Source: Pseudomonadales bacterium (GTDB taxonomy: Bacteria > Pseudomonadota > Gammaproteobacteria > Pseudomonadales > Natronospirillaceae). Taken from it: a DNA stretch of 51,909 bases. How positions within the stretch are numbered: position 1 is the stretch's first letter; every line of letters begins with the position of its first letter. Positions 17,040-26,008 of the stretch are shown piece after piece. Location of the stretch: NCBI GenBank assembly GCA_022968985.1, contig JALJPK010000018.1:1-51909 (forward strand), read 5' to 3'. Under the pieces are notes generated by a model. The model was given only the letters and a program-made list of their open reading frames with translations, ran no database searches and was not told the origin of the DNA. Made by a program: the position numbers and the translations under genes.

Positions 17040-19202
17040 TTAGTTATGTGTTCTAACAATTTTGTAAATCGCATTTAATTTACGCAAACGTTTCATTACT
17101 TTTGCCAAATGGGTTCGGTGTTCAATTGAGATGTTTATTTTAAGTCGACTGATGTGGTTGTCATTTTTATTTATATCAATCGAATTAATATTGGCGCTTT
17201 CTAGTGCTACGGTGCCAGCAATTTCAGCTAATACACCAGGGTGATCTGATGCATCAATTTGCAATGTTGCAAAGAACTGACCATGCATGTCTTTGTCCCA
17301 TGTTAAATGTAAACAACGATCTGCTTGGTTACGTATCTCAGTTAAATTTGAACAACGTGAACGATGGATAACAATACCTTTACCCACACTTACTACCCCT
17401 AAAATATGATCACCAGGGATTGGGCTACAGCATTTTGCATAAGAAATGACTAAACCTTCGTTGCCGTGAATTTGTAATGGTGTTTGTATAATTTGTTTTC
17501 TATCGTTTAATGCTTCATCACTTTGCACTAATTTAGACGCAACGATATACGCCATTTTATTACCCAAACCAATGTCTTCTAATAATTCATCAACAGTTGA
17601 AAAATTAGATTCATTAAGCACCGATTCGATAACCGTGGCAGAAATAGCTTCTAATGTGTTGCCTGTAATCGATAATGCATTGTCTAACAGATTACGTCCA
17701 AGAATAGTGGCGTCGGATGATTTTAATTGTTTTAAATAACTGCGAATATTACTGCGTGCTTTTTGAGTTTTAATAAACGATAACCACGCAGGGTTAGGTT
17801 TAGCGCCTTCTACAGTTTTAATCTTAATAGTATCGCCATTTTTAAGTGGCTCACTTAAACTTGAAATTTTATTGTTAATTTCACAACCCACACATTGTTC
17901 ACCAATTTTAGTGTGAATGGCAAACGCAAAATCCACAGCGGTGGCGCCTGCGTGTAATTCTATAATTTTACCTTTAGGGCTAAATACATAAATTTCTTCA
18001 GGAAATAAATCACTTTTTACATCTTCAATAAACTCTAATGGGCTCGATGCTTTTTCTTGCATGTCTAATAAACTTTTAACCCATTTTTGTGCGCGTAAAT
18101 TAGTTAAAGAGTTGTTTTGACTGCCGTTGTTATCGCCGTCGTCGTCTTTTTTGTATGACCAATGACTCGCCACACCATGGTTAGCATGTGCTTCCATTTC
18201 ATGAGTGCGAATTTGAATTTCAAGTGGCATACCCCGAGGACTAATCACAATAGTATGTAATGATTGATAACCATTTGCCTTGGGCACTGCGATATAATCT
18301 TTAAATCGATCTGAAATAGGTGTATATAAGCTGTGTACAGCGCCTAAAGCACGATAACAATCGTCGCTATTATTTAAAATAATTCGAAACGCAAATACAT
18401 CCAAAATATCACGAAACGATTTATTACTGGCTTTCATTTTATTGTAAATGCTGAACAGATGTTTTTCGCGACCAATAATTTCTGATTCGATGTTTAAGTA
18501 GTCCATTTTATCGCGAATCGAATTAACAACCTGATCGATATTGTCGATACGACGGCCACGCATTTTTTTAGTTGCATTTTGAATCATTTTCGCACGCATT
18601 GGGTAAAGTGCATGAAAACAAAGATCTTCTAATTCAATCCTAAAATTATTAATTCCCAGACGAGAAGCAATTGGTGAATAAATATCTAACGTTTCGCGGG
18701 CAATACGGCGTTTTTTATCAGGGCGAAGCGCCCCCAATGTGCGCATATTATGAATCCGATCGGCAAGTTTTACTAAAATAACTCGAATGTCTCGGGCCAT
18801 CGCCATCATCATTTTCTGGAAGTTTTCTGCTTGTTCGTGTTTTTTGGTTTCAAACTCAAGGTGGGTTAGTTTGCTGACTCCATCAACCAAATTGGCCACT
18901 TCGTCACCAAATTGCGCCACAATGGCCGATTTTGGAATGTTAGTGTCCTCAATAACGTCATGTAACATCGCCGCCATTAATGTTTGGCTATCAAGTTTAA
19001 TCTCACTTAAAATATTAGCCACCGCCAATTGATGAGTCACATAATGCTCACCAGATTGACGATTTTGACCTTCGTGTGCTTGCTCAGCGTAATAATACGC
19101 ACGCTTAACCTGACGAATTTGTTCTTCAGGTAAATAGGTTTTAAGTCGTTCGGCAAGGTCGTTAATACTAGGCAAGACAGTAATCTCTTTAGTTAGTTTC
19201 AT
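17040..19202 (-). CDS. spoT: Bifunctional (p)ppGpp synthetase/hydrolase SpoT
   Basis: A 720-residue RelA/SpoT protein. The N-terminal hydrolase domain keeps the metal-binding HD (His81-Asp82 in MLHDVIEDT) and HxxD-type surroundings, which points to a hydrolase-competent SpoT and not a RelA. The synthetase domain follows (RFKDYIAVPKANGYQSLHT, EIQIRTHEMEAHA), then TGS (IYVFSPKGKIIELHAGATAV), a conserved CCSPIPGD segment and a C-terminal ACT domain. It controls the stringent-response alarmone. The common gammaproteobacterial neighbours gmk and rpoZ are absent; here it sits upstream of speE and diverges from a sugar kinase gene, with a 65-bp shared promoter region. Confidence 0.95.
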   Translation of the reverse strand: MKLTKEITVLPSINDLAERLKTYLPEEQIRQVKRAYYYAEQAHEGQNRQSGEHYVTHQLAVANILSEIKLDSQTLMAAMLHDVIEDTNIPKSAIVAQFGDEVANLVDGVSKLTHLEFETKKHEQAENFQKMMMAMARDIRVILVKLADRIHNMRTLGALRPDKKRRIARETLDIYSPIASRLGINNFRIELEDLCFHALYPMRAKMIQNATKKMRGRRIDNIDQVVNSIRDKMDYLNIESEIIGREKHLFSIYNKMKASNKSFRDILDVFAFRIILNNSDDCYRALGAVHSLYTPISDRFKDYIAVPKANGYQSLHTIVISPRGMPLEIQIRTHEMEAHANHGVASHWSYKKDDDGDNNGSQNNSLTNLRAQKWVKSLLDMQEKASSPLEFIEDVKSDLFPEEIYVFSPKGKIIELHAGATAVDFAFAIHTKIGEQCVGCEINNKISSLSEPLKNGDTIKIKTVEGAKPNPAWLSFIKTQKARSNIRSYLKQLKSSDATILGRNLLDNALSITGNTLEAISATVIESVLNESNFSTVDELLEDIGLGNKMAYIVASKLVQSDEALNDRKQIIQTPLQIHGNEGLVISYAKCCSPIPGDHILGVVSVGKGIVIHRSRCSNLTEIRNQADRCLHLTWDKDMHGQFFATLQIDASDHPGVLAEIAGTVALESANINSIDINKNDNHISRLKINISIEHRTHLAKVMKRLRKLNAIYKIVRTHN

Positions 19203-19267
19203 ATTTAATAATATGAATTTAATTCAATATAGCAATACTAAATTTGATTAAATAGGGCAATTTTAAA

Positions 19268-20221
19268 ATGATTTTATGCTTTGGTGAAATACTCATCGAT
19301 TTCTTGAATTTTAATCAAATTCAAGTTGATAAAACTGCACTCAATGAATTTCGTCAATACCCAGGTGGCGCACCTGCCAATGTGGCAGTAGCGGTTGCTA
19401 AACTAGGTGGACAAACACGATTTTTAGGTCAAGTGGGTGATGATCAATTTGGTCGGTTTTTAATCGAAGCGATGCAACAATATAATGTGGATACGCAGTA
19501 TTTATACGTTCACCCTCATGCGGCCACAGCATTAGCGTTTGTGTTTTTGGATGAACATAAAGAGCGCAGGTTTGAATTTTATCGTAAAAATACTGCGGAT
19601 ATTGTATTTAGTGAAGAGCAACTTGTTGATGAGGTTTTTGCAGGTGCAACGATTTTTCATTTTTGCTCCAACACATTAACCGATGAATCTATTTTTAATG
19701 TGAGCATAAAAGCCATTAAAAAAGCAAAAGCTCGAGGTTGTTTGATTAGTTTTGACGTAAATTTACGTTTTAATCTTTGGTTAGATAATAAAGTCGACAT
19801 CAATAGAATCAAACAGGCCTTAATATTGGCTGATGTGATTAAGGTCAGTAAACAAGAAGCGCAGTGGATAATTAACAACGGATTTGAAATTAAAGCGTGG
19901 TTAAACACAGCACAGATTATTTGGCAAACTGACGGCGCTAATAATATTGAAATATTCACTAAAGATAAGCATTTTATTGTGCCTACTAAAAAAGTGCAGG
20001 TAGTAGACAGTACAGCGGCAGGTGATGCGTTTAGTGCGGGTTTATTAATGGCACTTAATCAATTTGATTGCCTTTTTAATAATAAATATACTTTAAGTGA
20101 AGACGACATAAAAAAAATCACTGTATTTGCAAGTAGTTGTGGTGCAGTGGCCGTTACAAAATTAGGTGCATTCCCAAGTTTACCTACAATGGATGATGTA
20201 CAACAAGATTGGGGATTTTAA
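19268..20221 (+). CDS. PfkB-family sugar kinase, fructokinase-like
   Basis: A 317-residue ribokinase/PfkB-family enzyme. The N-terminal FGEILIDF and YPGGAPANVAVAVAKLGG (sugar-binding signature 1) and the C-terminal DSTAAGDAFSAGLL (signature 2, with the catalytic Asp in GDAF) are intact. The GGAPANVA pattern is typical of bacterial fructokinases, so phosphorylation of fructose or a similar ketose is most likely, but substrate specificity in this family cannot be read with confidence. It stands alone between divergent spoT and the convergent M48 protease gene. No transporter or hydrolase for a sugar is adjacent. Confidence 0.85.
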   Translation: MILCFGEILIDFLNFNQIQVDKTALNEFRQYPGGAPANVAVAVAKLGGQTRFLGQVGDDQFGRFLIEAMQQYNVDTQYLYVHPHAATALAFVFLDEHKERRFEFYRKNTADIVFSEEQLVDEVFAGATIFHFCSNTLTDESIFNVSIKAIKKAKARGCLISFDVNLRFNLWLDNKVDINRIKQALILADVIKVSKQEAQWIINNGFEIKAWLNTAQIIWQTDGANNIEIFTKDKHFIVPTKKVQVVDSTAAGDAFSAGLLMALNQFDCLFNNKYTLSEDDIKKITVFASSCGAVAVTKLGAFPSLPTMDDVQQDWGF

Positions 20222-20290
20222 ATAGGTAAGTCATGCTTTATTGTCTTGTAATATGTGGGTCTTCTTTTAGCTTGTATTGTGAAATTAGTA

Positions 20291-20313
20291 GGTCGACACG
20301 AAAAGTGACGACC
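20291..20313. other. Hairpin between convergent genes
   Basis: GGTCG-A-CAC and GTG-A-CGACC form an 8-bp stem with one A-A mismatch and a GAAAA loop, placed between the sugar kinase and the M48 protease genes. Neither strand has a good T-tract, so I do not call it a terminator. Confidence 0.4.
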
Positions 20314-20327
20314 GACTTTGAATCAAT

Positions 20328-21122
20328 TTAGTATAAAAACGCATTACATTTTGGTTTATTTGTTACCGCTTGGTAATGATGCATCACTAAAGAAGTATGC
20401 TGAGTTAAACCATCAATTCGTGTTTTATGGCTTGGGTGGCTCGACATAAACTCAGGTGGTTGACCGTTCGAAGCTGCTGCCATGTTTTGCCATAAACTCA
20501 CAGCATCGTTTGGATTAAAACCAGCTTTTGCCATTAATATATGTCCTTTTACATCGGACTGTGTTTCATGTGAACGACTAAAAGGTAATGTTACTCCAAA
20601 ATTAACCCCCATACCTAAACCAGCCATAATTAATCCACGGTTTTCCTCAGACGCGCCTTTTAAGCCACCTTCACCTAATGCTAATGCTGCGCTGGCAACT
20701 AAACCCAAACTCATTCTTTGATTGGCGTGTTTTTCTATTACGTGTGCTACTTCGTGCCCAATAATAGCTGCCAATTGACCTTGGTTTTCAGCTACTTTTA
20801 AAATACCCGTGTAAACACCAATTTTACCGCCTGGTAATGCAAAAGCATTAATGTCATCAGATTCAAATACTACTACTTCCCACTGGCCATCAAAATCTGC
20901 TTTTGGTACTTGGTCAGTAATAGCATTAGCGACACAACTGACATAACGATTGGTTTTAACATTGGTGTTAATGGGTAATGTTGTTTTCATTTCTTCAAAT
21001 GATTGAATACCCATTGCACTCATTTTTGAATTTGGAATAAGTGTAATAGCACTCAGTTTGATGCCTCCACAAGCACTTATTGCTAATATCGCAACAGTTG
21101 CGATTATTTTTTTATATAACAT
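20328..21122 (-). CDS. M48-family zinc metalloprotease lipoprotein
   Basis: A 264-residue protein with a lipobox (ISAC, Cys18) after a hydrophobic signal, so it should be membrane-anchored in the periplasm. The zinc site is clear: HEVAH near residue 125 and the third-ligand region RSHETQSD near residue 185. Size and layout match single-domain M48 proteases of the LoiP/YcaL type, which act in outer membrane protein quality control. Its ATG begins directly after the moaE stop codon with no spacer, so it is the last gene of the moa cluster transcript, though a functional link to cofactor synthesis is not obvious. Confidence 0.9.
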   Translation of the reverse strand: MLYKKIIATVAILAISACGGIKLSAITLIPNSKMSAMGIQSFEEMKTTLPINTNVKTNRYVSCVANAITDQVPKADFDGQWEVVVFESDDINAFALPGGKIGVYTGILKVAENQGQLAAIIGHEVAHVIEKHANQRMSLGLVASAALALGEGGLKGASEENRGLIMAGLGMGVNFGVTLPFSRSHETQSDVKGHILMAKAGFNPNDAVSLWQNMAAASNGQPPEFMSSHPSHKTRIDGLTQHTSLVMHHYQAVTNKPKCNAFLY

Positions 21123-21593
21123 TTATCTTTCCCATTTCTCTAATTGTTGTTGGTCGCTGTCTTTAGCGTCTACCCAAAAAGTTTGATTGTTTTTTGTTTC
21201 CTGTTTCCAAAAAGGTGCTTTTGTTTTTAGAAAATCCATCAAAAAATCACAAGCAAAAAATGCTTCTTTTCGATGTTTACTACTCACACCAACAAATACT
21301 ATTTGCTCACCACGCTCTAATTTACCAACACGATGATTAATTAAAATTGCACCGATGTCCCAGCGCGTTAATGCTTGTTCGCATAAATCTCCCAGCACTT
21401 TTTGGCACATAACCGGATAATGATCAATAATAAGCGCTTGAGTATTCTCAGCTAAACCATCATCAGCAATTAAATCACGTACAGTGCCTGTAAAAGTGAC
21501 AATTGCACCTAAGTTGGCATTATGAAGGCTTTGTTGTAATAAACCAACATTAAAATCTTCAGTTGAAATCTTAATCGAATAAGCTTTGTTCAT
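21123..21593 (-). CDS. moaE: Molybdopterin synthase catalytic subunit MoaE
   Basis: A 156-residue protein. GAIVTFTGTVRD near residue 30, IDHYPVM, GAILINHRVGKLERGE and VFVGVSSKHRKEAFFACDFLMD are the usual MoaE blocks, and FLKTKAPFWKQE carries the active-site lysine that contacts the MoaD tail. With MoaD it inserts two sulfurs into cyclic pyranopterin monophosphate to make molybdopterin. The gene follows moaD by 5 bp and abuts the M48 protease gene. Confidence 0.95.
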   Translation of the reverse strand: MNKAYSIKISTEDFNVGLLQQSLHNANLGAIVTFTGTVRDLIADDGLAENTQALIIDHYPVMCQKVLGDLCEQALTRWDIGAILINHRVGKLERGEQIVFVGVSSKHRKEAFFACDFLMDFLKTKAPFWKQETKNNQTFWVDAKDSDQQQLEKWER

Positions 21594-21598
21594 GTTGA

Positions 21599-21844
21599 TT
21601 AACCGCCTGTTACCGGTGGAAAAAACGCAACTTCATCACCTGGGTTTAATGTTGTTGTCTCATCTGCCATATCTTGATTGATTGCAATCAACAAACTATG
21701 GGTGTCTTTAAGAGTAGACAGCTGTGTATGTTGCTTAGTTAATAGATCAAACAACTGATCGATGGTTTGACAAGGTGACTCAATTTTTACTTGATCAATT
21801 TTAAAATCGTCTCTTAACTTGCCAAAAAATAATACGTTAATCAT
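21599..21844 (-). CDS. moaD: Molybdopterin synthase sulfur-carrier subunit MoaD
   Basis: An 81-residue ubiquitin-fold protein, the normal MoaD length, ending in PPVTGG whose terminal Gly-Gly becomes the thiocarboxylate. I use the ATG at 21844 because AAAGGAG precedes it at good spacing and the extra N-terminal residues of the longer frame are not family-like. It delivers sulfur to MoaE. It lies 13 bp downstream of moaB and 5 bp upstream of moaE. Confidence 0.94.
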   Translation of the reverse strand: MINVLFFGKLRDDFKIDQVKIESPCQTIDQLFDLLTKQHTQLSTLKDTHSLLIAINQDMADETTTLNPGDEVAFFPPVTGG

Positions 21845-21857
21845 CTTTGATTCTCCT

Positions 21858-22406
21858 TTAATTTCGACTCTCACAAAGCTCAACTTCTACATTATTAACT
21901 TGTTTAAGTTGTGCGACAAAGTTACAAGGTTTATGGGTGGCATCAAGTTGTTGTTTAATGATTTTATTCCACGCAGTTTTACAAGCGCCAGTTGATCCAG
22001 GCATACAAAAGATAATGGTTTTATTCGCCATACCCGCTAATGCACGAGATTGAATAGTTGATGTACCAATTTCATCAAATGATATTTGGCGAAATAATTC
22101 ACCAAAACCTTCAACGGTTTTATCTAACAATACTTTGATTGCTTCAGGTGTGCTGTCTCTTGCAGTGAACCCAGTGCCGCCTGTAATTAATATCACTTGA
22201 GTGTCATCACTTGCGATCCATTTTGAAGTGATAGCGCGTATTTTATAGATGTCATCAATAACTATTTGTTTGGCACATAAATGATGTCCCGCTTCTTTTA
22301 AAGCGTCACATAAAGTCAAACCTGAGGTGTCGGTTTGTTCATTTCTTGTATCTGAAACCGTTAATACTGCAATGTTTAACGCTTTGAATTGTTTAGTTGC
22401 GCTCAT
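21858..22406 (-). CDS. moaB: MoaB/Mog-type molybdopterin adenylyltransferase-family protein
   Basis: A 182-residue MoaB-family protein. VLTVSDTRNEQTDTSG, VILITGGTGFTARDSTPEAI and FCMPGSTGACKTAWNKII are the family signatures (TGGTG and MPGS motifs). In enterobacteria MoaB is dispensable and Mog performs adenylylation; where Mog is absent, MoaB-like proteins may take that role. It overlaps the end of mobA by 14 bp. Confidence 0.93.
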   Translation of the reverse strand: MSATKQFKALNIAVLTVSDTRNEQTDTSGLTLCDALKEAGHHLCAKQIVIDDIYKIRAITSKWIASDDTQVILITGGTGFTARDSTPEAIKVLLDKTVEGFGELFRQISFDEIGTSTIQSRALAGMANKTIIFCMPGSTGACKTAWNKIIKQQLDATHKPCNFVAQLKQVNNVEVELCESRN

Positions 22407-22950
22407 TTTGTAAGTACTCCGCCCATTGCTCGGGTGTGTTGATGTTTAATAAATAGTTTGGATTGATTTTAATAAACTGTGTATTTAAAAATCTTGAAAA
22501 AGCTTTTATTGACCAATTAGTTTCATTTTTTAATTGATTATCTAGCCAGTTTTTTACAGTACTATTAATAGGAAAAACTAACGGTAAAATAGAGTCTAAA
22601 CAAGCGACCGACTGATTATTGTTTGCAGAATAATCAATTAATTGCTCAATAACCTGGTTAGTAATATTGGGCATGTCGACAGGCAAACAAATACAATAAT
22701 CAAAATCGTTAAAATCGGATTGTTGAAATAAAACATCAATACCCGCTAATGGACCTTGATTAATAAAACGATCAACAATGTTTTTATTATCACAATTGTA
22801 GATTTTAGTAATTTTTGTTTGAGTTAATACTTGAATTTGACGTTGCTCTAAAGACTGGTTGTTTATTAATAATTGAGCTTTGTCTTGGCGCATTCTAGTG
22901 GATAACCCACCACTTAAAAGTGCCGCTGCAAATTTAATGTTGGATCTCAA
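22393..22950 (-). CDS. mobA: Molybdenum cofactor guanylyltransferase MobA
   Basis: About 185 residues. The N-terminal LLSGGLSTRMRQDKA is the family's GG-S-RMG-DKA loop with Gly changed to Arg, and CLPVDMPNI matches the PxDxP metal site. It makes molybdopterin guanine dinucleotide. I prefer the TTG at 22950 because GGAGG lies five bases upstream; the alternative TTG at 22962 overlaps that ribosome binding site. The gene begins one base after moaA ends. Confidence 0.88.
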   Translation of the reverse strand: MRSNIKFAAALLSGGLSTRMRQDKAQLLINNQSLEQRQIQVLTQTKITKIYNCDNKNIVDRFINQGPLAGIDVLFQQSDFNDFDYCICLPVDMPNITNQVIEQLIDYSANNNQSVACLDSILPLVFPINSTVKNWLDNQLKNETNWSIKAFSRFLNTQFIKINPNYLLNINTPEQWAEYLQNERN

Positions 22951-22951
22951 T

Positions 22952-23950
22952 TTAACCTCCAATCATGGCTAAATGTTTGGTTGAACCTGTATTGCCATTT
23001 TGTAAAAAGTGACTGTCTTTTTTATAACCTAATTGGTTTTGCAGTTGTTTTATCAATTCATCTTGTTTAACCGATGATTGCATAAAAGGTCTTAGATCAA
23101 ATCCGCCGTCACCAAATAAACATAAATGTAATTTACCTTTTGCGCTGATTCTCAAACGATTACAGGTTTTACAAAAGTCGTCACTATAAGGTGTAATAAA
23201 GCCAATGTTGCCTTTTGAATCTTTGTGTTCGTATTCTGTAGCCGGGCCAGCTGTGATGGATTTTTTAATGGATTGCCAGCCAAGTGATGTAAGTTGAGCA
23301 ATTAAGTTATCGGCACGAACATGTTCTTTATCAAAAAACTTTTTGTTATCGCCTGTTTGCATCAACTCAATAAAACGAAGTGTAATCGGTTTGTCTTTTA
23401 CCCAATTAATAAAATGTAAAAACTCGTTAGCATTAAACGATTGCATTAAAACTACATTAACTTTGATAGCTTTAAAACCTAATAAAACAGCTTGCTCAAG
23501 CCCGTTTAAAATTTCATCAAGAATAGAGTGCCCTGTAATTTTTTGAAACGTAGACGGGTGCAGGCTGTCAATTGAAACGGTTAAGGCGTCTAGCCCTGCG
23601 TCTTTCCATTGTTTGATATATTTATTGATTTTGTAGCCGTTGGTTGTCATGGTGACTTCTTTAATGCCCGGAGTGTTTTTCAGCAGTTTAATGATTTCAA
23701 CGTGGTCTTTACGTAAAACAGGCTCACCACCGGTGATACGAATCTTTTGCACACCTAATTTTGCTAACGCAGAGGCGCTTTTTTGAATTTCATCAAGAGT
23801 TAAAAACGATGTGTCGGCGCTTTTTTTATAACCGTCGGGCAAACAATAGTCGCACTTAAAATTACACACATCGGTGATAGATAAACGCACATAGCGAAAT
23901 TGACGCCCTTGGGGGTCTGTTAACCCTGGCGCCTTAAATTGAACAGTCAT
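22952..23950 (-). CDS. moaA: GTP 3',8-cyclase MoaA (radical SAM)
   Basis: A 332-residue radical SAM enzyme. The first cluster motif is CNFKCDYC near residue 30, the second set of cysteines is CKTCNRLRISAKGKLHLC near residue 255, and the protein ends in a Gly-Gly tail (MIGG) as MoaA does. It catalyses the first step of molybdenum cofactor synthesis from GTP. I chose the ATG at 23950, with AAAGG five bases upstream, over an upstream in-frame start at 23962. It heads a moaA-mobA-moaB-moaD-moaE series; moaC, needed for the next step, is not in the window. Confidence 0.95.
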   Translation of the reverse strand: MTVQFKAPGLTDPQGRQFRYVRLSITDVCNFKCDYCLPDGYKKSADTSFLTLDEIQKSASALAKLGVQKIRITGGEPVLRKDHVEIIKLLKNTPGIKEVTMTTNGYKINKYIKQWKDAGLDALTVSIDSLHPSTFQKITGHSILDEILNGLEQAVLLGFKAIKVNVVLMQSFNANEFLHFINWVKDKPITLRFIELMQTGDNKKFFDKEHVRADNLIAQLTSLGWQSIKKSITAGPATEYEHKDSKGNIGFITPYSDDFCKTCNRLRISAKGKLHLCLFGDGGFDLRPFMQSSVKQDELIKQLQNQLGYKKDSHFLQNGNTGSTKHLAMIGG

Positions 23951-23959
23951 ATACCTTTC

Positions 23960-24062
23960 CAAATCGGGAGACTAGGTCGTTTCCGGCCTAACCCGGTAAA
24001 CTCAAGGTTTACGGTTAACAGCTCATAGTGGTATACCTTAGAGCTGAGAACTTCGGTTATTG
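23960..24062 (-). ncRNA. Putative Moco riboswitch upstream of moaA
   Basis: The moaA leader on the minus strand contains three successive hairpins. The first, at 24046-24019, has stem CAGCTC/GAGCTG and includes CTAAG on one side and TATG on the other, the core of the 11-nucleotide GNRA tetraloop receptor. The second pairs TAACC-GTAAAC with GTTTAC-GGTTA (about 24015-23988). The third has a GAAA tetraloop (complement of 23980-23983). A GNRA loop docking into a tetraloop receptor is a known feature of the Moco RNA motif, which controls moaA operons in Gammaproteobacteria. The match is structural; I did not align to the Rfam model. Confidence 0.65.
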
Positions 24063-24069
24063 AACTAAA

Positions 24070-24075
24070 ATTATA
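24070..24075 (-). promoter_or_regulatory. Candidate -10 box of the moaA operon
   Basis: A perfect TATAAT on the minus strand (ATTATA on the plus strand) about 8 bp upstream of the start of the structured moaA leader. No convincing -35 box is at the expected distance. Its location gives a transcript starting at about 24063, right at the riboswitch-like element. Confidence 0.5.
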
Positions 24076-24310
24076 GAATATTTTTGGCGTAAGGCATACG
24101 TGTAATGCTGTTATGATGGCAAAGTATAGAATGTAGGGTAGTAGGAAGAGAATATGCCAATTATACGGTTATCAGCTAAAATTGAGTGGATAGGCCTTTA
24201 TTGGGTGTTGTACTGTGCTTTAAAATGATCAAACAGGACTTAAAAACCACAACTGGCTAAATTGTGGATATTTGTCATTTTTATAGTTTAAAGGTTAAAG
24301 GTAGGAATAT

Positions 24311-24676
24311 ATGAAACGAATATTATTTGTTATTTTGGGTTGGATGTTTGTTGTAATAGCTATGATAGGCGTAGTTTTACCTATTTTACCTACTACACCT
24401 TTTTTAATTGTGGCTCTGTTTTGTTTTGCTCGATCATCAAAACGCTGCCATCAGATGTTATTAAATAATCGATTTTTTGGTGAGGGTTTAAGAGATTGGG
24501 AAAACAATAAAATTGTTAAGCGTAAGATTAAAATACGTGCAACCTGTTTGATAGTGCTTACTTTTTCGCTATCAATTTGGATGCTGTATCCGAAATTACA
24601 GTTGGATTTGATGTTGTTTGCTCTTATGACAGTGTTATTGTTTTTTATTTGGCGATTACCGCAAGAGACTGTTTAA
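24311..24676 (+). CDS. ybaN: YbaN-family (DUF454) inner membrane protein
   Basis: A 121-residue protein with hydrophobic segments at about residues 5-40 and 78-115 around a basic cytoplasmic loop. VVLPILPTTPFLIVALFCFA near residue 21, followed by SSKRCHQMLLNNRFFG, is the DUF454 signature. Function is unknown. An AGGTAGGAATAT leader provides the ribosome binding site. The gene is divergent from the moaA operon and convergent with purT. The region 24076-24310 upstream has no other recognised feature. Confidence 0.88.
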   Translation: MKRILFVILGWMFVVIAMIGVVLPILPTTPFLIVALFCFARSSKRCHQMLLNNRFFGEGLRDWENNKIVKRKIKIRATCLIVLTFSLSIWMLYPKLQLDLMLFALMTVLLFFIWRLPQETV

Positions 24677-24692
24677 AACTAATAAATCATTC

Positions 24693-24735
24693 AAAAAAGG
24701 TAGGCTTGAGATAAAGCTTAAACCTACCAATTTTC
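24693..24735. terminator. Bidirectional terminator between ybaN and purT
   Basis: GGTAGG (24699-24704) pairs with CCTACC (24723-24728), with partial pairing further in, flanked by six A residues on the left and TTTT on the right. It fits both the plus-strand ybaN and the minus-strand purT. Confidence 0.7.
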
Positions 24736-25929
24736 TTAATCAAGAATGACTTCTATCATATTCGCCAATTCAACTGACCGAAGTACTGCCTTTTCAACTG
24801 TTGTATTTTTATGTAATACAACGGCTAATCGTCTTGAGCCATTTATCTCTGGTTTTGCAAATAATCTAACCTGTGTATTCACTTCTTTTAATACAGTATT
24901 TAGTCCTGCAAATTGAATATCTTGTGATACTCCATTTGCCAATACTACCGCTGATGCACAAGCACCATATTGTTCTATATTAGAAATTGGTAAATTTAAA
25001 ATAGCACGTACATGTAATGCAAACTCTGATAAATTCTGCGAGATTAAAGTGACCATTCCTGTGTCATGTGGGCGCGGTGATAGTTCAGAAAATATAACTT
25101 CGTCATCTTTAATGAAAAACTCAACACCAAATAAACCAAAACCACCTAATTCAAGTACCACTTTTTTGGCCATAGCTTGTGCGCTTTTTAATGCTTTATC
25201 GCTCATTTTAGCCGGTTGCCATGACTCTTGATAATCGCCGTTTTCTTGTCGGTGTCCAATAGGTGCACAAAAGTGGATACCGTCAATAGCATTAATGGTT
25301 AGCAATGTTATTTCATAATCAAAATCAACAAAAGCTTCAACAATGACACGGCCTTTTCCTGCGCGTCCGCCTTCTTGTGCGTAATCCCAAGCGTGTTGAA
25401 TGTCTGATTGTGATTTTATAACAGACTGGCCTTTACCTGATGAGCTCATTATGGGTTTAACAACACAGGGTGTTTTTATTTGCTTTATGGCGGTTTTAAA
25501 TTCTGTAAAGGTTTCACAAAATTGATAATTTGATGTTGGAATTGTTAACTTTTCGCTTACAACAGTACGTATACCTTCACGGTTCATCGTAAGGTTTACC
25601 GCTTTAGCGCTAGGGACAACATTAAAACCCTGTTGTTCTAATTCAACGAGTTTTTGTGTGTTAATGGCTTCAATTTCAGGCACGATATAATCAGGTTTTT
25701 CTTTATGGATTATTTCTTCTAATTTTTGAGCATCTAACATGTCAAATACATAACAGCGATGTGCAATATGCATAGCAGGCGCATTTGCATATCGATCACA
25801 AGCAATCACTTCAATGCCTAATCGTTGAGCTTCAATGGCGATTTCTTTGCCTAATTCACCACTACCTAATAACAGCATTTTTTTTGCGCTGTTGCTTAGT
25901 GCGCTTCCTATGATTACATCTTTGCTCAT
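24736..25929 (-). CDS. purT: Formate-dependent phosphoribosylglycinamide formyltransferase PurT
   Basis: A 397-residue ATP-grasp enzyme, the normal length. The N-terminal [19 protein letters not shown] binds the nucleotide/GAR side, followed by [37 protein letters not shown] (ATP loop), [19 protein letters not shown] and [20 protein letters not shown] (metal-binding Glu/Asn-type region). It makes formyl-GAR from formate and ATP in purine synthesis. It stands alone with its own terminator. Confidence 0.97.
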   Translation of the reverse strand: MSKDVIIGSALSNSAKKMLLLGSGELGKEIAIEAQRLGIEVIACDRYANAPAMHIAHRCYVFDMLDAQKLEEIIHKEKPDYIVPEIEAINTQKLVELEQQGFNVVPSAKAVNLTMNREGIRTVVSEKLTIPTSNYQFCETFTEFKTAIKQIKTPCVVKPIMSSSGKGQSVIKSQSDIQHAWDYAQEGGRAGKGRVIVEAFVDFDYEITLLTINAIDGIHFCAPIGHRQENGDYQESWQPAKMSDKALKSAQAMAKKVVLELGGFGLFGVEFFIKDDEVIFSELSPRPHDTGMVTLISQNLSEFALHVRAILNLPISNIEQYGACASAVVLANGVSQDIQFAGLNTVLKEVNTQVRLFAKPEINGSRRLAVVLHKNTTVEKAVLRSVELANMIEVILD

Positions 25930-26008
25930 AATTTAGACTATTTTAAATATAAAAATAGATTGTAGCATTTTAAAGAAGGGGTTTCAGTGCTGGGTTTTGA
26001 TTGAGTTT

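Noticed and set aside
18787-19032. Plus-strand open frame inside spoT and similar frames opposite moaA, purT, glmM and ftsH
   Set aside because: They are mirror frames of well-supported genes on the other strand, with no ribosome binding site or recognised sequence.
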